Below are positions 8,123 through 16,084 of a stretch of 64,000 nt of DNA, in pieces. Under the pieces are notes generated by a model. It was given only the letters and a program-made list of their open reading frames with translations, did not search any database and was not told the origin of the DNA. The translations under genes were made by a program, and so were the position numbers. This stretch comes from Paenibacillus sp. FSL R5-0912 (GTDB lineage Bacteria; Bacillota; Bacilli; Paenibacillales; Paenibacillaceae), in NCBI RefSeq assembly GCF_000758605.1, contig NZ_CP009282.1:3720001-3784000 (forward strand), read 5' to 3'. The number at the start of each line of letters is the position of its first letter. Position 1 is the stretch's first letter.

Positions 8123-8530
8123 GTGATATCCGTGGAATTAGACACAAATAATCATTCAGTATTCTCTCTTCATTATCATCTTGTTCTAGTCGTGAAGTAC
8201 CGCAGAAAAGTAATAGACGATGACATTTCGAATCGGTTACAAGAGATATTTGAGTCTATTCAGCCTAATTACAATATCACCCTGCAGGAATGGAAGCATG
8301 ACAAGGATCATGTTCACATTCTAATGAATGCTCACCCCAATAGCGATATTTCTAAATTTCTGAACGCTTATAAGAGTGCATCCTCCCGTCTAATTAAGAA
8401 AGAATTTCCTGTAATTCGTCAACAGCTGTGGAAGGAATATTTCTGGTCCAGAAGTTATTGTCTACTGACGACTGGCGGTGCGCCGATTGAAGTCATCCGG
8501 AAGTACATCGAATCTCAAGGTCAGAAATGA
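8123..8530 (+). CDS. tnpA: TnpA, Y1 HUH transposase (IS200 type)
   Basis: About 135 residues. It shows the HUH metal motif His63-x-His65 (KDHVHILM) and the catalytic tyrosine Tyr128 in VIRKYIESQ. It nicks single-stranded DNA at the left and right ends next to the hairpins and forms a 5'-phosphotyrosine link. Either GTG 8123 or GTG 8132 could be the start; the second gives the usual short N-terminus but the ribosome site (AGG at 8117-8119) is weak for both. All catalytic residues are present, so the element may be active. Confidence 0.92.
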   Translation: MISVELDTNNHSVFSLHYHLVLVVKYRRKVIDDDISNRLQEIFESIQPNYNITLQEWKHDKDHVHILMNAHPNSDISKFLNAYKSASSRLIKKEFPVIRQQLWKEYFWSRSYCLLTTGGAPIEVIRKYIESQGQK

Positions 8531-8539
8531 GGTGGACAG

Positions 8540-9610
8540 GTGTTAAAGGCTTATAAGTATCGAATCCATCCCACCTATAAGCAAGAGCAGTACTTCACTA
8601 AAGTATTCGGCGCAGTTCGCTTCATCTACAATCGAATGCTTGCAGATAAGATTGAACATTACAAGCAAACGGAAACGATGCTCCAAACGACACCTGCGCC
8701 CTACAAAAAGGATTTTGCCTGGCTGAAAGAAGTGGATAGTCTAGCCTTAGCCAATGCCCAGCTTCACTTGGACAAGGCATATCAGAATTTCTTCCGTGAA
8801 CCGAACGCGGGATTTCCAAAATTCAAGAGCAAGAAGAATAGCCATAGCTTCACAACCAATAACCAGAAGGGAACCATTGCCATTACAGAGGGAAGGATCA
8901 AAATTCCTAAACTAAAAACGAAAATCAAAATCAAGCTGCACCGTCCATTCGAGGGACGTATTAAATCATGCACCATTTCCAAAACACCCACGGGAAAATA
9001 TTACGCTTCCGTATTGGTGGAAACGGATATCATCCCATTGCCCCCACTCGAGACGAAGATCGGTGTGGATCTGGGGTTGAAAGACTTTGCGATTCCTTCA
9101 CATGGCGAAATCATACCGAATCCGAAGTACTTGCGGAAGTCTGAACAACGATTAGCCAAGCTGCAAAAGGACTTGTCACGAAAGAAGAAAGGGAGCCGTA
9201 ACCGGTATAAAGCAAGGCTGAAGGTCGCCAGACTGCATGAAAAAATAGCGAATCAACGGAAAGACTTTTTGCACAAAACGTCCACCCAAATGATAAACGA
9301 AAACCAAGTGATCGTGATGGAGGACTTGCGTGTAAAGAACATGATGCAGAATCATAAGTTAGCCAAAGCCATATCCGAAGTGTCTTGGAGCCTGTTCAGA
9401 GACATGCTGACCTACAAAGCGAAATGGTACGGCAGAGAATTAATCATTGCCCCCAAACACTTTGCAAGCAGTCAATTGTGTTCCTGCTGTGGCTACAAAA
9501 ATGCAGAAGTAAAGAACCTAGCCGTACGGGAGTGGTCCTGTCCTGCCTGTCATACAGAGCATGACAGAGACCGGAATGCGGCACTGAATCTTCTACAACT
9601 AGCCATGTAA
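8540..9610 (+). CDS. tnpB: TnpB, RNA-guided RuvC nuclease
   Basis: 356 residues from GTG 8540 behind GAGGTGG, 9 bp after tnpA. Parts in order: helix-turn-helix-like OrfB N-terminal domain (~1-45), RuvC-I Asp177 (GVDLGLKD), RuvC-II Glu261 (VMEDLRV), zinc finger with Cys314/317 and Cys334/337, and Ruv[13 protein letters not shown] (Asp342/344). All catalytic and zinc positions are intact, so the nuclease should be functional. TnpB proteins of this family use an RNA from the element's right end to cut DNA next to a target motif equal to the insertion flank, here TTTAAC, and so help retain the element. Confidence 0.93.
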   Translation: MLKAYKYRIHPTYKQEQYFTKVFGAVRFIYNRMLADKIEHYKQTETMLQTTPAPYKKDFAWLKEVDSLALANAQLHLDKAYQNFFREPNAGFPKFKSKKNSHSFTTNNQKGTIAITEGRIKIPKLKTKIKIKLHRPFEGRIKSCTISKTPTGKYYASVLVETDIIPLPPLETKIGVDLGLKDFAIPSHGEIIPNPKYLRKSEQRLAKLQKDLSRKKKGSRNRYKARLKVARLHEKIANQRKDFLHKTSTQMINENQVIVMEDLRVKNMMQNHKLAKAISEVSWSLFRDMLTYKAKWYGRELIIAPKHFASSQLCSCCGYKNAEVKNLAVREWSCPACHTEHDRDRNAALNLLQLAM

Positions 9611-9735
9611 ATGGCCATTAGCGGGTTAGGAACTAGCCTATAAGCTTGGGTAAACTTGGAGCAGTAGCTCTATTGACCAAGAAGCACCCACCTCTTAGGT
9701 GGTGTGTAGTTCACCGATCTGACCCATTACCATAT
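9600..9735 (+). ncRNA. Predicted omega/reRNA scaffold and guide of TnpB
   Basis: The 105 bp between the tnpB stop and the element's right edge are non-coding and hairpin-rich, ending with the CCACCT/AGGTGG stem and TTCACC. In characterised TnpB systems the guide RNA overlaps the tnpB 3' end and runs ~16-20 nt past the right end. Here that guide would begin GATCTGACCCATTACC, which is the 3' half of the split HIT gene. RNA boundaries are inferred. Confidence 0.6.
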
Positions 9736-9859
9736 GCATGTTGTTCCAAGGTACGAGGGTGATGGGATGGCCTGGAGTGAGCCCTTGCACCCGGATGGTG
9801 CAGAGACACGGTTAAACGAGACTAAAGGGAAAATTCTGAAAGCATTAAGTGAAGTATAA
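9716..9859 (+). pseudogene. HIT-family hydrolase, 3' part with the histidine triad
   Basis: 47 codons continuing the frame of the 5' fragment at 7727-7999: DLTHYHMHVVPRYEGDGM carries the HxHxHxx triad, followed by the usual C-terminal helix and stop at 9857-9859. No start codon or ribosome site precedes it, so it is not translated alone. Sequence quality is intact, which points to a recent insertion. Confidence 0.9.
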
Positions 9860-9886
9860 ATGGAGCCTGCTGGGCTCTTTTTTACT
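9860..9886 (+). terminator. Terminator of the HIT gene
   Basis: GAGCC-tgct-GGGCTC followed by TTTTTT. Confidence 0.7.
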
Positions 9887-9899
9887 GTGCATACACAGC

Positions 9900-10181
9900 T
9901 TAATAATCTTCCAGCAGTAATTTTTTATCTTCAGGCAGAAGTTTGCAGCAAATGCTGATGGATCTTGTTTGGTATGCTCGATTGAATCAATCAACAATCC
10001 AAGTATTATTGATTTCTGTATAGCGGATAATCATTACTCCATCATCGTCTAGCTTATGTTCACTAGTTGCCACCTTTTGTGTATCAGAGTAATCAAAACT
10101 CATGAAGTAAGGATCAATGTTTTCACAAAAGTATGATCCAAGGAAATCCTCACCTTTCTCCCGCTTAACGTAAATAGTTAC
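9900..10181 (-). pseudogene. Decayed gene of unknown family
   Basis: On the minus strand one frame reads VTIYVKREKGEDFLGSYF... to 9987, where a TGA interrupts it, and then continues in the same frame with a natural-looking C-terminus (ICCKLLPEDKKLLLEDY) to TAA at 9900. An in-frame TGA also sits just upstream of 10181 and there is no plausible start. The composition (acidic, aromatic, well-formed codons) looks like a protein gene that has acquired nonsense mutations. I do not recognise the family. It explains most of the ~450-bp gap between the HIT gene and the phosphoesterase. Confidence 0.4.
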
Positions 10182-10338
10182 TCAACTGTTACATAGAACG
10201 GATTCGTTTTTATTCTGCAAAGTTCCTGATGTGTCTAAGATTTTTCATAGTGGCAGAGCACAATTTATACCTCTCGAATACTTTGTGATATGATCTGAAG
10301 TAGATATTATAGAAACTTACCTTAAGGGAGTGGATAGG

Positions 10339-11538
10339 GTGAAAAACATGCGCATGCTGGCTTCGGGAATTATCATGCTTCTTGTGCTTGGACTTGTTAA
10401 TTTCTACATTGGATGGCATCTGTGGGTTCTGCTCCAGGAATGGCTGCCGGGTATTCATGCTGCTGCGTACTGGCCTGTCTTTCTTGTGATTGCCTTCTCT
10501 TATATTATTGGCAGAGTTCCGTTGCCGAAGGCGCTTAAGCCGGTTGGCCGGTTGTTCAAGGTGGTCGGCTCCTATTATTTGGCCTGTATGGAGTTTGCCG
10601 TGCTTCTGCTGCCGTTGACCGATCTGGTATATGGAGTGCTGGCGCTCACTGGTGTGGGCCTCTCGGCGTTTGTGACCGAAGCTGGAGCTACCGTGCTGGC
10701 ACTGCTTGCCGTATTCCTGCTATGGGGTTCACGTAATGCCTGGAGCACAGTGGTGCGGAGCCACAGACTGAAAGTCGATAAGTCTATCGGAACCAGCGTT
10801 CCGCTGACGGTAGCTGTAGCCTCTGACCTGCATTTGGGCAACATTGTCGGGAACCGGCATTTACGCCGGATGGTCTCGGAGATTAATGCGATGAATCCCG
10901 ATATCGTGCTTCTGGCCGGAGATGTGCTGGATGACAGCATCGAACCTTTTATCCGCAATGGAATGGACCAGCAGTTGAAGCAGCTTAAGGCACGTTACGG
11001 GGTCTATGCTGTGCTGGGGAATCATGAGTATTATGGCGGTTCGATTGCGCAGTACACCGAAGTGATGAAGAACATAGGCATTAAAGTTCTGCAGGATGAG
11101 GTTGTGGAAACCTCGGGAGTATACGTTGTGGGCCGCAAAGACAAGACGGCGGAGGCGATGGAAGCGGGCGGACGGCTCAGTGTAGAGGCTCTGCTGGACG
11201 GACTTGACCGCACGAAGCCGATTATTATGATGGATCATCAGCCGACCGGCTTCGAGCTTGCTGCGCGGGCTGGCGTGGATGTACTGCTGTCGGGACATAC
11301 CCACCGCGGGCAGATTGCTCCGAATCACTGGATTACGAGACGCCTGTTCGAGCTGGACTGGGGTTATCTGCTCAAAGACAAGCTGCATGTCATTGTCTCC
11401 TCCGGCTACGGAACCTGGGGACCGCCGATCCGTCTGGCCAGCCGCTCTGAGCTGATCAAGCTGGAGGTTGTTCTGGAGGGTAGTATGAGCTACAACGAAG
11501 AACCAGTAACTTCAACGGCTAAGGCGGTATTGATCTAA
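10339..11538 (+). CDS. Membrane-anchored metallophosphoesterase (YkuE-like)
   Basis: About 399 residues. The start is probably GTG 10339, with AAGGGAG 8 bp upstream; GTG 10330 is in frame but abuts that site. Four hydrophobic segments occupy roughly residues 5-145. The calcineurin-type catalytic domain follows: SDLHLGN (~158), AGDVLDDS (~195), LGNHEYYGG (~225), and SGHTHRGQ (~318), which supply the Asp/His/Asn ligands of a two-metal centre. The order and spacing match the YkuE group of phosphoesterases acting at the membrane; the natural substrate is not certain. The gene is single, with its terminator 217 bp downstream, beyond an 18-bp tandem repeat array that would be in its 3' UTR. Confidence 0.85.
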   Translation: MKNMRMLASGIIMLLVLGLVNFYIGWHLWVLLQEWLPGIHAAAYWPVFLVIAFSYIIGRVPLPKALKPVGRLFKVVGSYYLACMEFAVLLLPLTDLVYGVLALTGVGLSAFVTEAGATVLALLAVFLLWGSRNAWSTVVRSHRLKVDKSIGTSVPLTVAVASDLHLGNIVGNRHLRRMVSEINAMNPDIVLLAGDVLDDSIEPFIRNGMDQQLKQLKARYGVYAVLGNHEYYGGSIAQYTEVMKNIGIKVLQDEVVETSGVYVVGRKDKTAEAMEAGGRLSVEALLDGLDRTKPIIMMDHQPTGFELAARAGVDVLLSGHTHRGQIAPNHWITRRLFELDWGYLLKDKLHVIVSSGYGTWGPPIRLASRSELIKLEVVLEGSMSYNEEPVTSTAKAVLI

Positions 11539-11590
11539 AAGATCCTCTAGTGGAGGCGACATAATTGTACGTGAGCCAGCTACTGTGTTC

Positions 11591-11716
11591 TGTACCATCT
11601 ACCGGATTTGAACCATCTACTGGAACTGTACCATCTACGGTAACTGTACCATCTATCGGAAGTGTACCATCTACGGTAACTGTACCATCTATCGGAAGTG
11701 TACCATCTACCGTAAT
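11591..11716. repeat. Seven-copy 18-bp tandem repeat with alternating variants
   Basis: Exactly 7 units of 18 bp beginning TG(T/A)ACCATCTA. Units 3 and 5 are TGTACCATCTACGGTAAC; units 4 and 6 are TGTACCATCTATCGGAAG, so a 36-bp pair is itself repeated. The array ends with a partial TTGTACC. It lies between the phosphoesterase stop and its terminator. No reading frame runs through it. Confidence 0.9.
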
Positions 11717-11754
11717 TTGTACCTTTTGACGTCCTCCGTGTGCCTTCCGCCTTG

Positions 11755-11790
11755 CCCCCTACCTTCGACTGAAGGATAGGGGGTTTTATT
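11755..11790 (+). terminator. Terminator of the phosphoesterase transcript
   Basis: CCCCCTAcCTTC-gact-GAAGgaTAGGGGG followed by TTTTATTT. Confidence 0.85.
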
Positions 11791-12060
11791 TATGCGAAAA
11801 GTGGAACATAGCAGGCCTGATCCGATCAAGCGAGGGAGAAATCCTGCAGAAAGTACAACAATTCGAATTCGATCTCGCTAATTTACCGGGAATCTTGCAC
11901 AAACTACAACAATTCAGTCCGATAACCGGCTGAATCGTAAGAATCGTTGTAAAAGTACAACAATAACCATTTTTACAAGTAAATTAAGAAAAAATCTTGC
12001 ATTTAATACAACAATCCGGGCTTAGTCCGGTTAAATCACCAGTAATCCTGCGCAAGATCC
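11788..12060. repeat. 51-bp-period degenerate tandem array
   Basis: The motif AATCcTGCanAAAgTACAACAAT starts at 11840, 11891, 11942, 11993 and 12044, exactly 51 bp apart each time. A diverged copy (TATGCGAAAAGTGGAACATA) precedes at about 11789-11811. Only the ~23-bp core is conserved; the other ~28 bp of each unit vary. No open frame covers it. Confidence 0.8.
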
Positions 12061-12129
12061 GAATGAATACCCAACCGAATGCCTAAACCAGCCGAGTACT
12101 GAAATCGTATGATCAAACTAGTACCAAAA

Positions 12130-12187
12130 ACCGTTAGTCCAAACGCACCCCTAAATGCACACCCAAACGCACACCCAAACCCAAACT
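12130..12187. repeat. Short C/A-rich direct repeats
   Basis: CCAAACGCAC, CTAAATGCACA, CCAAACGCACA and CCAAACCCAAA follow one another with a period of about 12 bp. Low-complexity; no coding or regulatory role visible. Confidence 0.6.
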
Positions 12188-12288
12188 ATGTGTCATTAAA
12201 ATGGCTTTTAGTTTAAACCCACATCTACCGGGGGGCACTGATGCAACATTTTGACAATAAGAGCTGGTTGAGTTATTCTCTATTTAAA

Positions 12289-12312
12289 TATAGTTAAGCT
12301 ATTAACTATAAT
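12289..12312. promoter_or_regulatory. MarR operator candidate overlapping a -10 box
   Basis: Perfect inverted repeat TATAGTTAA-gcta-TTAACTATA (12289-12310). A TATAAT (12307-12312) overlaps its right arm. A 9-4-9 dyad on the promoter of a MarR gene is the usual arrangement for autorepression. The transcript would have a leader of about 80 nt made of 20-bp repeats. Confidence 0.65.
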
Positions 12313-12322
12313 TAGTTTGCAT

Positions 12323-12402
12323 CGTTAAGGGACCTTAAGAAGCGTTAAGAGGCGTTATGTCTCGTTAAGAGGCGTTATGTCTCAATAAAGGGCGATATGG
12401 AC
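12323..12402. repeat. 20-bp tandem repeats running into the marR start
   Basis: CGTTAAGAGGCGTTATGTCT occurs twice in tandem (12343-12362, 12363-12382). A diverged unit precedes (12323-12342), and a fourth, CAATAAAGGGCGATATGGAC (12383-12402), supplies the ATG start codon at 12397. Confidence 0.85.
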
Positions 12403-12999
12403 AAAACTTTGAATGATAGAATGGGTGATCAAATGGGTGAGCGGATGAATAAACCAGCCGACGAACAATTGAACGGACTGATGGATGATTCTATGAATGG
12501 ACTTATGAGTGAAAGAATGAATGATCGGCTGGATGCACGGATGGATGCACTGCAAAAGTATGTGCTGGAGCTGCCGCTCCACAATGAGGTTTTCTTCGCT
12601 ATGGTGGGAGCGACAGCCCATGCAGTAGCCGTATCCGAGAAATACTGGCAGGCTCAAGGGCTGAACGGGGCAAGAATTCGCGTACTGGTAGAGATTGCGA
12701 AGCAAGGGGGAGCGATACTGCCTTCACTGCTCGCTGAGAGAATCGGTGTAACCAAAGCCAATATCAGCCTCCTGCTCACTCCGCTGGAGAAAGACGGTTA
12801 TATCTCCCGTGCGGATCATGCGAAGGATGGACGCAAGACGGTGATTTCGATTACCGAAGCTGGCCGCGTCCTGCTGTCTGAACAGTTGCCTGGAAACCGG
12901 GAAGCTGTTGCCAGCGTGATGAAGCGTCTGGATGAAACGGAGCTGCACCAGCTGCTGGGTCTGCTGAACAAATTGAGCGAACATACAAGGGAGAGATAA
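12397..12999 (+). CDS. MarR-family regulator with Met-rich N-terminal extension
   Basis: 200 residues from ATG 12397. The MarR winged helix occupies about residues 57-195 (ARIRVLVEIAKQGGAIL, AERIGVTKANISLLLTPLEK, KDGRKTVISITEAG). Before it lie ~50 residues of degenerate MN(D/E)RM-type repeats (14 Met, almost no hydrophobics otherwise), which ordinary MarR proteins of ~145 residues lack. ATG 12541 would give normal length, so the extension could be untranslated or a real tail. The ribosome site (AAAGGGCG) is only fair. The next gene follows 2 bp after the stop, so MarR and the NmrA protein form one operon. The ligand is unknown; redox-active compounds are a reasonable guess from the partner gene. 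Confidence 0.85.
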   Translation: MDKTLNDRMGDQMGERMNKPADEQLNGLMDDSMNGLMSERMNDRLDARMDALQKYVLELPLHNEVFFAMVGATAHAVAVSEKYWQAQGLNGARIRVLVEIAKQGGAILPSLLAERIGVTKANISLLLTPLEKDGYISRADHAKDGRKTVISITEAGRVLLSEQLPGNREAVASVMKRLDETELHQLLGLLNKLSEHTRER

Positions 13000-13001
13000 G
13001 A

Positions 13002-13835
13002 ATGAAGATAATGATTACTGGCGCCACCGGACAATTGGGAAGTCTGATCATAGAAAATTTGCGCAGCCGTATCCCCGCAGAACAGATTGTAGCCGGAGTG
13101 CGGAAGCTGGAGCAGGCGGCGTATCTACGGGAGCAAGGCGTAGAAGTCCGTTATGCCGATTACGATGTGACGGAATCGCTGGACGAAGCTTTTCGCGGGA
13201 TATCCCGGCTGCTGCTAATCTCCAGCTCGAATACGGATGACGGCATACGTCTGATCCAGCACAAGGGGGTCATTGATGCTGCTAAGCGAAGCGGTGTCGG
13301 GCATATTCTCTATACGGGTTTTGCTTTTCCCCGGCAGAGATCTGAGCAGAGCAAGCCGGACAATGTGCACACGCTAACCGAGCAGGCGATTATAGACTCC
13401 GGACTGGAATATACCTTTTTGCGCAATGCCTTATACATTGATTTCGTAGGAGTGCTGGGGCTGAAGGAAGCTCTGTCCAGCGGGGAATTGATTACCGCTC
13501 CGGGTGAATGGAAGTTCAATTCGGTAACCCGTGGAGATCTTGCGCTGGCAGCTGCGGCTGTGCTTCTTGAAGGAGAACCAGGCAATCATATTTATGAGCT
13601 GGCCGCTGCACATACCTGGGATTTTGTTGATCTGACTGAAGTATTAACCGGGGTTGCCGGGAAGCCCGTGGTACACCGTCAGGATGCCGCAGCTCAGCAC
13701 TGGATCTATGCTTTTATGAGCAAGCTGGATACCTCATCCACTTCAGGAGACTTGGAACGGCTAATGGGGCGTCCTGTCACACCGCTGAAGGAGAGCATTA
13801 TGCCTTTTCTCACAAGAACGGCTGAAGGCTCATAG
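13002..13835 (+). CDS. NmrA-like NAD(P)H-binding oxidoreductase (QOR2/YtfG type)
   Basis: 277 residues with an atypical short-chain dehydrogenase fold. The Rossmann motif is GATGQLG at residues 7-13, and the family sequence continues through YADYDVTESL, RLLLISSS, HILYTGFAF and FLRNALY. Close relatives are NADPH:quinone oxidoreductase 2 and redox-sensing NmrA proteins. It starts at ATG 13002 behind AGGGAGAG, 2 bp after marR, so it is likely induced when the repressor releases its operator. No catalytic Tyr-x-x-x-Lys, as usual for this subfamily. Confidence 0.85.
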   Translation: MKIMITGATGQLGSLIIENLRSRIPAEQIVAGVRKLEQAAYLREQGVEVRYADYDVTESLDEAFRGISRLLLISSSNTDDGIRLIQHKGVIDAAKRSGVGHILYTGFAFPRQRSEQSKPDNVHTLTEQAIIDSGLEYTFLRNALYIDFVGVLGLKEALSSGELITAPGEWKFNSVTRGDLALAAAAVLLEGEPGNHIYELAAAHTWDFVDLTEVLTGVAGKPVVHRQDAAAQHWIYAFMSKLDTSSTSGDLERLMGRPVTPLKESIMPFLTRTAEGS

Positions 13836-13907
13836 GCTTGTCTTAAGAATGGTTTGTTGCTAGTATGATGTCATTGAATTCGGCAAGCCCGGAGGGAGAG
13901 CTTACAG

Positions 13908-14585
13908 TTGAAAAAAATTATAGTAGCCGACGATGATGTCCATATCCGCACGCTGCTGCGGCATGTCTTGACGAGAGAGGGGTATCATGTCCTGGAGGCC
14001 GGCGACGGCCGGGAAGCGGTAACCCTGATGCAGGAGCAGACAGTGGATCTTGCGGTGGTTGATGTGATGATGCCGCACATGGATGGTCTGGAGCTATGCT
14101 CGTACATAAGGGAAACTTACGATATTCCGGTGATCCTCCTGACGGCCCGCCAGCAGCTCAGCGACAAGGAGCAGGGGTATCTGCGCGGGACGGATGATTA
14201 TGTGACCAAGCCTTTTGAACCGGAGGAGCTGCTGTTCCGCATTAAGGCACTGTTCCGCCGCTATTCGATTGCCTCTGACGATAAAATCCGCCTGAACTCA
14301 CTGGTGATTGACCGAAAGAATTATGAGATCAGTGACGGGAATGAGGTGCTTTTGCTGCCGGTGAAGGAATTCGAGCTGCTGGCCCAGCTGGCGCAATATC
14401 CCGGACGGCTATTCTCGCGCAGTGAGCTGATCGAACGGGTCTGGGGAGCGGATTATGAAGGGGATGAGCGGACGGTGGATGTACATATCAAACGGCTGCG
14501 CCAGCGGTTCAGTGACTACCAGAATGATTTCACGATCCGCACCGTACGCGGGATTGGCTACAAAGTTGACATGGTGAACACATGA
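13908..14585 (+). CDS. OmpR/PhoB-family response regulator
   Basis: 225 residues beginning with TTG 13908 after GGAGGGAGAG. The receiver domain has acidic DDD at 8-10, phosphoacceptor Asp52 (VVDVMMPHMDG) and Lys near 104 (TKPFEP). The C-terminal winged helix (~130-222) shows the standard ERVWGADYEGDERTVDVHIK motif. It overlaps the histidine kinase by 4 bp (ATGA), so the two are translated together. The ABC exporter genes 100 bp downstream of the kinase are the likely targets. Confidence 0.93.
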   Translation: MKKIIVADDDVHIRTLLRHVLTREGYHVLEAGDGREAVTLMQEQTVDLAVVDVMMPHMDGLELCSYIRETYDIPVILLTARQQLSDKEQGYLRGTDDYVTKPFEPEELLFRIKALFRRYSIASDDKIRLNSLVIDRKNYEISDGNEVLLLPVKEFELLAQLAQYPGRLFSRSELIERVWGADYEGDERTVDVHIKRLRQRFSDYQNDFTIRTVRGIGYKVDMVNT

Positions 14586-15967
14586 GGTCGCTGTATGTAA
14601 GAATGAGTATTGTGTTCTGCTCGGTTATAGTGATCAGCAGTGTATTGGGGTTCCTCGTTTCCAATCTCTATTATCAGGCCAAAATCAAACCGCAGAACGA
14701 TGCCAAGCTGACCAAAATGGCCATCGGCTTGCAGCAGTTCATTCAGGACCACCCGGATGCGGTGGAAGAGTATCTGCTGAGTACCGCCTCGCTAGGCTAC
14801 AAGATGTATCTGTCCAATGACAACGGCAATGAACAATTCTACGGCCTGCCTTTCCGCAAAAATGACCTGCAGGAGGGAGCGCTGCAAAAGGTACTGGCGG
14901 GGGACATTTACCACGGAGTCGGTAATTTCCCCAGCTCAGCGTTTATCACCGGCTTCTTCGATAATCAGCTCAGTAATTCGATTGGTGTACCTGTCCAGAT
15001 CACCGGACAGACTTATGCGTTGTTCATGCGTCCGGATGCTGAGGTGCAATTTGGCGAGCTGCGGATCTTTTTTGCCGTGCTGATTGGCGTCATTATCTTA
15101 TTCAGCCTGTGGTTCATGCTCATTACAGTATTTCATGTGGTGAAGCCCATAACGCGGCTAACCGAGGCTACGCTCAAAATATCCAAAGGCAGGTACGACA
15201 TCAAGTTATATACCGCCCGGCGCGATGAAATCGGCCAGCTGGCTTCCCATTTCATGACGATGAGCCGGGAGCTGGAACGGACAAACCGGGCGCGTCAGGA
15301 ATTTGTCGCCAATGTCTCACATGAAATTGAATCTCCGCTGACTTCCATCCAGGGTTTTGCCCATGCGCTCAAAGACGGTGCGCTGCCCGAACCCCAGAGG
15401 CTGGAGTACCTGTCGATCATTGATGAAGAGAGCCGCCGGCTATCCGTGCTCAGCAAGCAGCTGCTCACGTTATCTTCACTTGACTATGAAGAACATGCGC
15501 TGCAGAAGCGAAGCTTCGACCTCCGTGCCCAGCTCCGCCAGGTCATGCAGATTATGGAATGGCATCTTACTGAGAAGGAGCTTGCGGTCCGGCTGCACGT
15601 AGCTGAAATCACACTGGAAGGCGACCCTAACCTGCTCTATCAAGTATGGATGAATCTGGTATCTAATGCCGTGAAGTACACTCCGGCGGGCGGCACAATC
15701 AGCATTGCAGCACGTGCAGACGATCATACGTGTACTGTAACGGTGACGGATAACGGTGAAGGGATTCCTGCGGAGCAGCTGCCGATGATCTTCGACCGGT
15801 TCTACAAAGTGGATCAGGCGCGCACCCGTGACAGCAACAGCAGCGGGCTGGGGCTGGCCATTGCACAGAAGATTATCCAGGCGCATAACGGTACAATCGA
15901 GGTGGCAAGTACAGTTGGAGAGGGCACCACTTTTACTGTCACTTTGCCCAGCCACTATTCAGAGTGA
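14582..15967 (+). CDS. Sensor histidine kinase
   Basis: 461 residues: membrane helix (~10-30), extracellular sensor of about 125 residues, second helix (~160-182), HAMP (~183-235), HisKA with phosphoacceptor His247, and HATPase with N box (NLVSNAVKYT), G1 (DNGEGIP) and G2 (SSGLGLAIA). The H box reads SHEIESPLTS: Glu replaces the usual Arg/Lys after the His-Glu-Ile, otherwise canonical. It pairs with the regulator by ATGA overlap. The signal is not evident; the extracellular loop has no known domain that I recognise. Confidence 0.92.
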   Translation: MRSLYVRMSIVFCSVIVISSVLGFLVSNLYYQAKIKPQNDAKLTKMAIGLQQFIQDHPDAVEEYLLSTASLGYKMYLSNDNGNEQFYGLPFRKNDLQEGALQKVLAGDIYHGVGNFPSSAFITGFFDNQLSNSIGVPVQITGQTYALFMRPDAEVQFGELRIFFAVLIGVIILFSLWFMLITVFHVVKPITRLTEATLKISKGRYDIKLYTARRDEIGQLASHFMTMSRELERTNRARQEFVANVSHEIESPLTSIQGFAHALKDGALPEPQRLEYLSIIDEESRRLSVLSKQLLTLSSLDYEEHALQKRSFDLRAQLRQVMQIMEWHLTEKELAVRLHVAEITLEGDPNLLYQVWMNLVSNAVKYTPAGGTISIAARADDHTCTVTVTDNGEGIPAEQLPMIFDRFYKVDQARTRDSNSSGLGLAIAQKIIQAHNGTIEVASTVGEGTTFTVTLPSHYSE

Positions 15968-16084
15968 GCAGACGCATAGTAACAGATGAACTATGGTTCA
16001 ATCTGTATAATGTAATTCTTTATTCATACTCCGTTCATTTTCATCCTCTAAACTGTGGATATACAGATTAGAAGGAGTGGTTAT

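Larger units (their letters stand above)
8000..9715 (+). mobile_element. IS200/IS605-family insertion sequence (tnpA + tnpB)
   Basis: 1716 bp inserted in the HIT gene, with both edges fixed by the interrupted protein: ...TTTAAC at 7994-7999 on the left and GATCTGACC from 9716 on the right. There is no target duplication, as expected for single-strand Y1 transposition. The left end has a subterminal hairpin CCACTT-ctct-AAGTGG (about 8020-8035), and the right end CCACCT-ctt-AGGTGG (about 9689-9703) ending TTCACC. TTTAAC as the left flank is the insertion site known for IS605 itself. Removing the element would rejoin the HIT frame exactly. Confidence 0.93.

Noticed and set aside
11591..12060. 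Possible CRISPR array
   Set aside because: The 18-bp units abut with no spacers. The 51-bp array has a degenerate core, not identical repeats, and no cas genes are near.
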